NCBI GenBank assembly: GCA_023417785.1
Contig: JAEZEH010000021.1
Location: 1 to 15,722, forward strand
Source: Bacteroidota bacterium
GTDB taxonomy: Bacteria; Bacteroidota; Bacteroidia; Cytophagales; Cyclobacteriaceae
DNA length: 15,722 nucleotides
Direction: 5' to 3'
Positions 6,113-13,801 of the stretch are shown here, in pieces. Position numbers and translations under genes: made by a program. Each line of letters starts with the position of its first letter. Positions within the stretch are counted from its first letter, which is position 1. The notes below the pieces were generated by a model that saw only the letters and a program-made list of their open reading frames with translations, had not been told where the DNA came from and made no database searches.

Positions 6113-9100
6113 ATGGAAAGTACTGAAAGCACGAATACTGTACTGGATTCCGGAACATATGAGATCATTCGGAAACGGCTGGAAGAACAACGGCTGGACC
6201 TTTTAGAAAGGCTTGGTAAACTGAATGTCGCCCGTAAGGAGATATTCAATTCCACGGGATTTCAACTAGTCGCCAATCAACGTATAACCACCATAAACAG
6301 TGGCGTTGCGCGTGGCATTATTGCTTTCGATGATCTCACAATATTTGGTTATAACGTTCATTTCGGTTTACGTGAGAACATAAAGCTCAGTGATGTTTTC
6401 AGTATCTATAAATTTACCGGTGATCACTTCGAGCCGGAACCGTTAACACTAATAGAGGATGAGGGTTTTATCACAGACTTCAGCAACCTCTACAAGTACT
6501 ACCGGGACTCCATTTTTGCAAGATTCATTGTGTCGGGCGGTTTTCTGTACATGGTGTTTCAAACCAGCAGGAATCCTGATGATCGAAAGGCGTTCAAGTG
6601 GTTTATCAGGGAGCAGAAGCTTGAATACGTCGATGACAGAAGTATCCATGAAGTAAGGAAGCCACCTCAGCACGAATTCGACTGGATCAGAACCGATCTT
6701 AGTAATCGCCGGCTCGGCGTGCATCCGCACATCTCAATTTTAGACAAAGTCTTTATTGAAGCCGTTCATGGCGATATTACTTTCAAAGTAGAAAACAACA
6801 CGGATTCAGGAAAAGGAATCTATGCCGAGCCTGTTGCAAATAAAGATCAGCAGCTGGATGATGCCGAATACCATTACGCTGACCTTGGAAATTTAATCCC
6901 GATCAAAATAAAGCCGTATGGAGAAAGTTTCCGTGGCTATATTTTCAATGTTCGAACGAAGCAGGTCCTTGCCATTGAGAGTCTGGTTGACGCTGCCGTC
7001 CTGCTTCCCGATAACCAGGGAATAATCTTCGCAAATGGTTACTACCTCCAGAATGGTGAACACAAGATATTCGACCTTCAGATATCGGAGCTTGAATTCA
7101 GCAGCAGCGTGGCATCGCCGAATGGAGAGGACTTTTTATACATATTTTACAGGAATCAGACGAACACTTATGTGTTAATGTCATACAACATGATCGCTCA
7201 ACAAGTGGAAACACCGATCATTTGCAATGGCTTTACAGTGTTTGATGATGGCATGCTCGTCTATTTCAGGTCGGAGAACGAAGCTGTACGACATCACCAG
7301 GTGCAGATATGGCAAACGCCTTACACATCCATGCTGCAGGAAAATACAGCGATGAGCAATAATGTCCTGTACAAAATAGGCAATAAGGATATCGTAAGTG
7401 CGATGAGCGAAAGCCAGGAAGTTATCCAGCTTTTGCAAAAAGAAGATAGTTACGAGGATCTGTATGAGGACATCAACAAACGCGCAAATGACATTGTAGA
7501 CTCGTACTTTTGGCTAAAGGATGAGGGAACGTTTGATCTTTCCACACCGCTCATTCAAATCGCGAATATTGCCAGTACGGCGATTGACGAGTTTGCAAAA
7601 GTGCAGGCTCAGCGACAGCACGCAAAAGACAATCTCCTGGCCGTGCGAAAGCGGGTTGATCAACTCGTTGTCGACATCAAAGGCGCAACCATTACCAGCC
7701 TGGATCAGCTCGTCCATTTGCTTGCGGCAACGCGGAACATGCAGGGTGCCGTCATCGATCTGCAGAACGTGCGTTATATTGATGTCGATGCTGTCAACGC
7801 GATGAAAGAAACGCTCGCGCAATACAACAGCTCACTTTCGGAGGATACGGTCGTATTCCTGCTTAAAGATGAGGCCCTGGCGCCTTATGAGACAAAAGTT
7901 GTCGAACTGAAGAAGGCCGCGGGTAGTGTTACGAAAGTGATCGACGCCCAGCCTGTTGAGCATACGATTAAAGAGATTTCTGCTGGACTGGAAATGCTTA
8001 TTGACATTCTGAACAGCCTCAAAATAGATGACACTACGCAAACCACGCGTATTGTTGAAAAGATTTCGCTGATATTCGCTTCACTGAATGAAGTAAAAGC
8101 CGAACTCGTACGTATCACGTCGGCATTGAAAGCGCAGGAATCTACCGGTCAGTTCCATGCGCAACTTACCTTACTTAGTCAGACAATTGTAAACTTTCTC
8201 GACCTTTCTACAACGCCGGAAAAGTGTGAGGAATACTTCACGAAGGTCGGTATCCAGATCGAAGAACTGGAAAGCAAGTTTGCCGACTTTGATCAGTTCG
8301 TGCTTAAGATCGCCGACAAGCGTGACGAAGTCATAAAAGCTTTCAATGGCAAGAAGGAAATGCTGATTGCGCAACTGAACAAACGCACGACGGCGCTGGA
8401 GCAGATTGGTCAAAGGGTTCTGAAAAACATAGAAAACAAAGTCCAGGCATTTAACGATAAGGAAAGCATTTACGCATTTTTCTCTACCGATTTGATGGTA
8501 GAAAAGGTGCGTAACCTGACGGATGAGTTAAGGGAGCTTGGGGATGTCGCTAAAGCCGAGAACCTCGAGAACCTTCTGAAGGTCGCGCAGGAAACAGCTC
8601 TTCGCAATCTTAAAGACAAAGCTGACCTTTTTGCTGACGGTCAAAACGTAATAGCCCTGGGTAGTTACAAGTTTGTTGTAAGTAAACAGGTACTGGATCT
8701 GACAATTGTCCGGAGAGGCGATCAGTTGTACTTCCATCTTATGGGTACGAGCTTCTATAAGAAGGTTTCTGCAGAATCCCTCTATCAGCATCGGGCAATC
8801 TGGGAACAGGAACTGATTTCAGAGAATTCTGATATCTACCGTTCAGAATATCTCGCTTACGAGACGTACCTCGAAAGTCTGCGGCATAACGAGTCGTGGA
8901 GCTATGAGCGCTTCATGAATGACCGGATGGAACGGGATTATGCAGCCGCCTATCTTAAAGGTGTGCATAACGTAGACGCCGTTCTTATTTATGAAGGATT
9001 GAAAAAGCTTCAGGAAGAATTGGGTATTCTTCAATTTTCTCCCGCAGTTCGGGTTGCTGGTCAGCTATTCTGGTTTGCATTAGAGGAGGCGTCGCGGAAT

Positions 9101-10951
9101 AAGCTTCAACAATTGATCTCGGCTGCTTATGCTATTCAGGAAAGTTTTCCTCAAAGCAGGCGCGCCGATTTTGTGGGGAAGGAGCTATCGTCACGTATCG
9201 CCGAATCTCCGATCGAACATGAGTCAGTAGATGTCAATGATGTAGCGCAGTATTTGTATTCAGAGTTTTCAGCTGGTAAATTTTTTACTTGCAGTCAGCA
9301 GGCGCTCCATCTTAAAAAATCATTTGATGAATACTTGCAGGCCCAGAGAAGGTCTGCGTCGTTCTTGCTGGAAATAAGTAACACAGAGTTTTCTCCGACA
9401 GAACGGTTCCATATCATCCGAAGCTGGCTGAATGCGTTTCTCGAAACTGAGCCTGAAGTTTGTGATACGATCTACGTCGACGAAGCCGCCTGTGTGCTTC
9501 TATTTAAGGACCATGCCTACAGGGAAAGACCCGCGGCAGATTCGATTGAACTAACAGGATTAAAGGGTACGCATTCTGTGATCGATGGCGATGGTATGTA
9601 TACGTTGAATTTTCATGACTTCATCATCAAGATGCGGCGATACTTTGAAACTATCGTTCCTGCTTTCACTTCGTTCAACCGGCACAAAGATGAATTGGTG
9701 AAGGCGTATCGACAGCAATTGAAGATCGGCGAGCTGGAACCCAAAGTACTGAGTTCGTTTGTCCGGAATCGCCTGATCAATGAAGTCTACTTCCCTTTGA
9801 TCGGCTCGAACCTCGCCAAACAGATAGGCGCCGCCGGCGATGACAAACGTACTGCACGTATGGGGATGCTGCTACTCGTCTCGCCACCAGGCTATGGAAA
9901 AACGACGTTAATGGAGTATCTGGCTAAAACCATGGGACTTCATTTTGTGAAAATCAACGGTCCTACTATTGGCCACAATATCACATCTATTGATCCGAAT
10001 GAAGCTACAACGTCAGGTGCGAGGGCTGAACTCAATAAAATAAATCTTTCCTTTGAAATGGCCGATAACGTTATGTTGTATATCGACGATATTCAGCATT
10101 GTAGTCCTGAGTTTCTTCAGAAGTTCATATCACTCGCTGATGGTCAGCGAAAGATGGACGGCATTTTTGAAAACGAAAGCAAAACTTATGACCTGCGGGG
10201 CAAGCGCTTCTGCGTAGTGATGGCTGGTAATCCTTATACCGAGAGTGGGGAGCAATTCAAGATCCCTGATATGTTAGCCAACCGGGCCGACGTGTATAAC
10301 CTGGGGGATGTAATCGGCAATTCAGACTATCTTTTCAAACTCAGTTTGATCGAAAACAGCGTCGCCGAAAACCGATATCTGCAACGCATTAGTAATCGGA
10401 GCTTTGATGATCTGTATAAACTCATCAGCTGCGTGGAGAACAATGACGAAATGCTGCCGGAATTGGAAGGAAATTATAACCGGCAGGAAATCGATGATGC
10501 CATGGCAGTGCTTGGGAACATCATCAGGATTCGCGATGTGGTGATGCAGGTGAACCAGCAATACATTGCGAGTGCCGCCATGAAAGACGCATATCGGACC
10601 GAACCGGCTTTCAAGTTGCAGGGTTCGTACCGAAATATGAATAAGATGACTGGCAAAGTGGTACCTCTTATGAATGAAGAGGAGGTGAACACGCTGATCC
10701 TGGCACACTACGAAGGAGAATCCCAAACCCTTACGTCGGATGCCGAGGCAAACCTGCTTCGACTAAAAGAAATTGCCGGTTTCCTCAATGACGGCGAGAG
10801 GAGTCGCTGGGAGCAAATCAAACAGATTTTTGTTAAGAATAATAAATTTGGAATGCTCAGTGAGGGCGATACTTCGGGTCAGATGCTGATGCAATTGAGT
10901 TCATTTAACGATCACCTCGAGGCGATCGCCAAAGCCATTAAGAGAGATTGA
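6113..10951 (+). CDS. Giant AAA+ ATPase, DUF3686 'DNA repair ATPase' type
   Basis: A 1612-residue protein. Residues 10-50 are helical. Residues 50-490 are rich in beta strands with propeller-like repeats (IIAFDDLTIFGYNVHFGL, GIIFANGYYLQNG, EDFLYIFYRNQ), matching the N-terminal DUF3686-type region as I recall it. About 500-900 is mostly coiled coil, followed by a mixed region. The AAA+ module is C-terminal: Walker A PPGYGKT with Lys1263, Walker B MLYIDDIQH with Asp1325-Asp1326, sensor 1 VVMAGNP with Asn1373, arginine-finger candidate Arg1391 in MLANRADVYNL, and sensor 2 candidate Arg1507 in GSYRNM. No nuclease, helicase or DNA-binding motif is visible and there is no membrane helix. Homologues are annotated as DNA repair ATPases, but the PspA/flotillin context suggests remodelling of membrane assemblies. 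The ATG at 6113 was chosen over a TTG at 6104. The family call is good; the function is inferred. Confidence 0.85.
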   Translation: MESTESTNTVLDSGTYEIIRKRLEEQRLDLLERLGKLNVARKEIFNSTGFQLVANQRITTINSGVARGIIAFDDLTIFGYNVHFGLRENIKLSDVFSIYKFTGDHFEPEPLTLIEDEGFITDFSNLYKYYRDSIFARFIVSGGFLYMVFQTSRNPDDRKAFKWFIREQKLEYVDDRSIHEVRKPPQHEFDWIRTDLSNRRLGVHPHISILDKVFIEAVHGDITFKVENNTDSGKGIYAEPVANKDQQLDDAEYHYADLGNLIPIKIKPYGESFRGYIFNVRTKQVLAIESLVDAAVLLPDNQGIIFANGYYLQNGEHKIFDLQISELEFSSSVASPNGEDFLYIFYRNQTNTYVLMSYNMIAQQVETPIICNGFTVFDDGMLVYFRSENEAVRHHQVQIWQTPYTSMLQENTAMSNNVLYKIGNKDIVSAMSESQEVIQLLQKEDSYEDLYEDINKRANDIVDSYFWLKDEGTFDLSTPLIQIANIASTAIDEFAKVQAQRQHAKDNLLAVRKRVDQLVVDIKGATITSLDQLVHLLAATRNMQGAVIDLQNVRYIDVDAVNAMKETLAQYNSSLSEDTVVFLLKDEALAPYETKVVELKKAAGSVTKVIDAQPVEHTIKEISAGLEMLIDILNSLKIDDTTQTTRIVEKISLIFASLNEVKAELVRITSALKAQESTGQFHAQLTLLSQTIVNFLDLSTTPEKCEEYFTKVGIQIEELESKFADFDQFVLKIADKRDEVIKAFNGKKEMLIAQLNKRTTALEQIGQRVLKNIENKVQAFNDKESIYAFFSTDLMVEKVRNLTDELRELGDVAKAENLENLLKVAQETALRNLKDKADLFADGQNVIALGSYKFVVSKQVLDLTIVRRGDQLYFHLMGTSFYKKVSAESLYQHRAIWEQELISENSDIYRSEYLAYETYLESLRHNESWSYERFMNDRMERDYAAAYLKGVHNVDAVLIYEGLKKLQEELGILQFSPAVRVAGQLFWFALEEASRNKLQQLISAAYAIQESFPQSRRADFVGKELSSRIAESPIEHESVDVNDVAQYLYSEFSAGKFFTCSQQALHLKKSFDEYLQAQRRSASFLLEISNTEFSPTERFHIIRSWLNAFLETEPEVCDTIYVDEAACVLLFKDHAYRERPAADSIELTGLKGTHSVIDGDGMYTLNFHDFIIKMRRYFETIVPAFTSFNRHKDELVKAYRQQLKIGELEPKVLSSFVRNRLINEVYFPLIGSNLAKQIGAAGDDKRTARMGMLLLVSPPGYGKTTLMEYLAKTMGLHFVKINGPTIGHNITSIDPNEATTSGARAELNKINLSFEMADNVMLYIDDIQHCSPEFLQKFISLADGQRKMDGIFENESKTYDLRGKRFCVVMAGNPYTESGEQFKIPDMLANRADVYNLGDVIGNSDYLFKLSLIENSVAENRYLQRISNRSFDDLYKLISCVENNDEMLPELEGNYNRQEIDDAMAVLGNIIRIRDVVMQVNQQYIASAAMKDAYRTEPAFKLQGSYRNMNKMTGKVVPLMNEEEVNTLILAHYEGESQTLTSDAEANLLRLKEIAGFLNDGERSRWEQIKQIFVKNNKFGMLSEGDTSGQMLMQLSSFNDHLEAIAKAIKRD

Positions 10952-11174
10952 TGGCGAGGGGGTTTCGCCGCCGAGGTGAGTTGTCTAGCCAGCATCCAAT
11001 GGTAAAACATCAGTTACAATCCGCGTAAAGGGCCTTCGCCTGTTTGACAAAAAGTCTTCCATATTACTGCTGTGGTTGGTCGCACCCGTGTCGATTCCGG
11101 GTATCAGGCATTCTTTTTTTGCTATTGGCTGTAAAGGCATCTGCCTTTTCTGTAACAACCTTACACTTACGGCT
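10952..11174 (+). other. Non-coding region between the ATPase and desaturase genes
   Basis: No gene is evident in these 223 nt. The region holds a short GGCGA/TCGCC hairpin just after the ATPase stop (10953-10969), a tRNA-like stretch at 11038-11110, a run of seven T at 11114-11120 and a compact hairpin at 11133-11149. I found no consensus Bacteroidetes promoter for the desaturase here. Confidence 0.5.
11133..11149 (+). terminator. Compact hairpin with T-run, candidate terminator of the ATPase cluster
   Basis: AAAGGC (11133-11138), loop ATCT, then GCCTTT (11143-11148) followed by one more T. This A-stem-T arrangement is typical of intrinsic terminators, and a T7 run lies just upstream at 11114-11120. 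It sits 25 nt before the desaturase ATG, so it may end the upstream transcript or act as an attenuator. Confidence 0.45.
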
Positions 11175-12257
11175 ATGGCGATGAATAAATATACTTTTGG
11201 TAAAGGAAGCAGCTCCTTTTTCAAAGACCTTAAAGAGAAAGTTGATAACTATTTTACTCATAACAGTCTGCACCCGGCTGGAGACCGAAGGCTGCTTGTG
11301 AAGGGCGCGATTCAATTATCGATCGCCATTATTCTGTATGTTGTCCTTGTGTTCTTCACGCCGCCAGCAGCTGTAGCCATATTTCTATGTGCAATCTTAG
11401 GAATTAATCTGGCAATTATCGGATTCAATGTTATGCATGAAGGTGGACACAATACATTTGCACGCCATGAATGGATTAACAAAGCTTCTGCATATTCTTT
11501 AAACGTGCTTGGCGGTATTAGTTATTACTGGAAAATCAAGCACAATGTGAACCACCACACCTATACAAACATCGAGGGAATAGACTCAGACATTGACGTC
11601 AGGCCCTTTATGAGATTACACCATGGACAACCGTGGCGATGGTTTCATCGCTTTCAGCATATTTACTGGGTTTTTCTTTATTCATTGTCATATCTGGCGT
11701 GGATCTTTTACGAAGATTTTGAAAAGTATTTTCGAGGCAGGATAACGCCTGCTGGCGAGAGAACGAAAATGCCGATCAGGGAGCACGTTATCTTCTGGCT
11801 CACCAAATTAACGTACGTGACCCTTTATATGATTCTACCTATCTTCCTGGTAGGCTTCGTTCCGTGGCTAATCGGTTTTCTGACAATTACTTTGGTATGT
11901 GGTCTGGCTACCAGCCTTGTTTTTCAGCTGGCGCATGTTGTCGAAGGAACACAATTTCATTCAGTTGATGACGAGTTGGGAAGTAAGCACGAATGGGCGA
12001 TTCACCAGGTCGTATCGACTGCAAATTTCGGGACGCAAAGCAGGTTCCTGCACTGGCTACTGGGCGGATTAAACTTTCAGGTTGAACACCATCTGTTCCC
12101 AAGGATCAGTCATGTTCACTATCCAGCCATCAACCGGTACGTGCGGGAGGTATGCCGGGAATACAATATCAGCTATAATGAATATAGTTCCATGCTAAAA
12201 GCGATGGCCTCGCATATTGTTCACCTTCGGAAACTTGGCCAAATGCAGATACAGTAG
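11175..12257 (+). CDS. Fatty-acid (acyl-CoA/acyl-lipid) desaturase
   Basis: A 360-residue integral membrane di-iron desaturase. The three histidine boxes are present: HEGGH at 88-92, HNVNHH at 123-128 and QVEHH at 302-306. The Gln-Val-Glu-His-His third box is typical of front-end (delta-5/delta-6-like) and linoleoyl-CoA-type desaturases. No cytochrome b5 domain precedes the catalytic part, so electrons must come from a separate carrier. Membrane helices lie around 45-85 and 205-255, with a further HVVEG motif on the second group. It would introduce a double bond into membrane fatty acids and so raise fluidity. The frame extends upstream to 11076, but the ATG at 11175 (or 11181) is preferred because the earlier part runs through hairpins and has no family similarity. 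It follows the membrane-remodelling cluster on the same strand, 223 nt later. The family is firm; the double-bond position is unknown. Confidence 0.92.
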   Translation: MAMNKYTFGKGSSSFFKDLKEKVDNYFTHNSLHPAGDRRLLVKGAIQLSIAIILYVVLVFFTPPAAVAIFLCAILGINLAIIGFNVMHEGGHNTFARHEWINKASAYSLNVLGGISYYWKIKHNVNHHTYTNIEGIDSDIDVRPFMRLHHGQPWRWFHRFQHIYWVFLYSLSYLAWIFYEDFEKYFRGRITPAGERTKMPIREHVIFWLTKLTYVTLYMILPIFLVGFVPWLIGFLTITLVCGLATSLVFQLAHVVEGTQFHSVDDELGSKHEWAIHQVVSTANFGTQSRFLHWLLGGLNFQVEHHLFPRISHVHYPAINRYVREVCREYNISYNEYSSMLKAMASHIVHLRKLGQMQIQ

Positions 12258-12293
12258 ATTTACTATCAATTTAAAACTAATTTGTAATCAACA

Positions 12294-12310
12294 CGGACAT
12301 TGATGTTCCG
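12294..12310. terminator. Weak hairpin between converging genes
   Basis: CGGACAT (12294-12300) can pair with ATGTTCCG (12303-12310) across a 2-nt gap and one bulged base. It lies between the ends of the desaturase gene and the oppositely oriented PD40 gene, where a shared terminator is expected, but it has no T-run and a strained loop. Confidence 0.2.
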
Positions 12311-12334
12311 GATCACGTGAATCGCAACGGATGC

Positions 12335-13231
12335 TCAGTGCATTCTTCTTACGACGTCGGTCGATACCCAGTAAAGGTCACCACGGCTTGAATAAAAAAG
12401 ATACTTTCCGTCCGGAGTTACATAAGGGCAGAAGTCATTGGTAGGGGTATTGATTGAATTCCCTAAACTCTTCGACGGTGTCCAGGTTCCATCCGGCATG
12501 CGAAAACTTACATAAAGATCACCACGACCCAAACCGCCGGGTCGATTTGCCGCAAAAACAATATACGATTCATCAGGGGCCACAAAAACATCTGCTTCAT
12601 ATGCCGGTGTATTAATCGCGTGATCCAGTTTAACTGCCGACTGAAATTCATCATCCATCATGTCGGATGAGTAAATGTCATAATTGTTGGTTCCCTCATC
12701 GGCATGCTTGTTAGATGCGAAATACATCCTACCTGACTCGGTGAATGAAATGTAATACTCGTTCTTGTCTGAATTTATATTCGGTCCGGCGTTTTTTGGT
12801 TCAGACCAATTTTCGCCGAGGCGTTCGACATACCAGATATCGTAATCTTTCTTGAGGCCGGATCCCGATAACGGCCTGTCGGAAATAAAATACAGCTTCA
12901 TGTTGTCAGGTGTAAGGAACGGATCGTTGTAACTATACACGTCGTTGAAAAGAATTGTCACCGGCTGACCCCATTTCTCGTTTTCAAACTTCATCATACG
13001 GGTTTCTGCTTTTCCGTCGATGTCCACGCCATAATAAAACTCACTTCTGTCGTGTGAGAACACGGATCCGAATTCAAACCCGTTCTCCATTGAGATTCTG
13101 CCGGGGGCAAATACCCTGGGAGTGGTGTCGGGCAAATGTTCGTGGAAATATTTCGGATCGCTGGTCTGCGCAAGAGTTTGCAGTGTGTTGCCTAAAAGAA
13201 CAAAGATCAACCAAAGGATAATTGCTTTCAT
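12335..13231 (-). CDS. Secreted PD40 (WD40-like/TolB-type) beta-propeller protein
   Basis: A 298-residue exported protein. Residues 1-22 are a signal peptide (MKAIILWLIFVLLG core, likely cleavage near TLAQ/TSD), with no lipobox cysteine. The rest consists of PD40-type propeller repeats, recognisable by the aromatic-rich blade pattern: FLTPDNMKLYFISDRP, FTESGRMYFASNKHADEG, VAPDESYIVFAANRPGG, VTPDGKYLFYSSRG, each followed by DIW, DIY or DLY strands. Roughly five blades are visible. Such proteins sit in the periplasm or at the cell surface and bind ligands or other proteins; no catalytic motif is seen. Unlike many Bacteroidetes PD40 proteins it lacks an OmpA domain, so it is the stand-alone form. 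It is monocistronic, converges with the desaturase gene and diverges from the PadR gene. The family is confident, the role unknown. Confidence 0.85.
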   Translation of the reverse strand: MKAIILWLIFVLLGNTLQTLAQTSDPKYFHEHLPDTTPRVFAPGRISMENGFEFGSVFSHDRSEFYYGVDIDGKAETRMMKFENEKWGQPVTILFNDVYSYNDPFLTPDNMKLYFISDRPLSGSGLKKDYDIWYVERLGENWSEPKNAGPNINSDKNEYYISFTESGRMYFASNKHADEGTNNYDIYSSDMMDDEFQSAVKLDHAINTPAYEADVFVAPDESYIVFAANRPGGLGRGDLYVSFRMPDGTWTPSKSLGNSINTPTNDFCPYVTPDGKYLFYSSRGDLYWVSTDVVRRMH

Positions 13232-13310
13232 AACGTTTCGACTTTTCCTTCTGAAACCGTGACAGATTATGGATTCATCATGCTAAAATGCCGCAGCTCA
13301 GGAAGGAAAT

Positions 13311-13326
13311 AACTAAATGCTTAGTT
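13311..13326. promoter_or_regulatory. Short palindrome in the PD40/PadR divergent region
   Basis: AACTAA (13311-13316), ATGC, TTAGTT (13321-13326) form a perfect 6-bp inverted repeat in the 231-nt gap between the divergent PD40 and PadR genes. It could be an operator for the PadR protein or another factor, but only one copy is seen and it is AT-rich. Confidence 0.25.
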
Positions 13327-13378
13327 TAAGGTAATAATGGGATTTCATACATGCAAGTTGGGCTGGCTGACAATAAAC

Positions 13379-13413
13379 TTGAAACCTTTACTTAATCCAT
13401 TCGTTATACTTTG
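13379..13413 (+). promoter_or_regulatory. Weak promoter candidate for the PadR-permease pair
   Basis: TTG (13379-13381) is followed after 23 nt by TA (13405-13406) and TTTG (13410-13413). This resembles the Bacteroidetes -33/-7 boxes, but there are three rather than two bases between TA and TTTG. The start codon lies about 50 nt downstream. Confidence 0.25.
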
Positions 13414-13462
13414 GTGTTCTATGTATATTGAATTGTAAAGCATCAAAATCTGCCCAAAATCG

Positions 13463-13801
13463 ATGATTTCCAAGAATTTAATCGCTGCGTCGACAAAACC
13501 AATCATCCTCGGAATTCTCAAGGGTGGTCGGTCATACGGTTATCTCATCATAAAAAAGATCCGGGAATTGTCGGGGGGGAAGATGCTGTATTCAGACGGG
13601 ATGCTCTATCCCGTATTACACCGGCTTGAGAAAGAAGGTCTGATCACGTCTGACTGGACGATGGAGGAAGGCGCGAAGCCGCGAAAGTACTATGAGATCA
13701 CTGAAGCTGGCAAGAAAGCGCTTGTGGCGGAACAGGAACAATGGCAGCAAGTCACGGCCGTGCTACACGCGTTGTGGAACGTAGAATCAACAAATGCATA
13801 A
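13463..13801 (+). CDS. PadR-family transcriptional regulator
   Basis: A 112-residue small winged-helix repressor of typical minimal PadR length. It contains the family hallmarks: PIILGILKGGRSYGYLIIKK at the first helices, the recognition region SDGMLYPVLHRLEKEGLITS, the wing with GAKPRKYYEITEAGKKAL, and a short C-terminal helix (QWQQVTAVLHAL) for dimerisation. PadR proteins repress neighbouring transporter or detoxification genes until a ligand binds. This one overlaps the following permease gene by 8 nt, so the two are almost certainly co-transcribed and translationally coupled, and autoregulation is likely. The ATG at 13463 is the only start that fits the family N-terminus. The ligand is unknown. 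Confidence 0.93.
   Translation: MISKNLIAASTKPIILGILKGGRSYGYLIIKKIRELSGGKMLYSDGMLYPVLHRLEKEGLITSDWTMEEGAKPRKYYEITEAGKKALVAEQEQWQQVTAVLHALWNVESTNA

Noticed and set aside
11076..11174. Upstream extension of the desaturase
   Set aside because: The extra 33 residues cover the hairpins and T-run and do not resemble desaturase N-termini; the ATG at 11175 gives the usual length.
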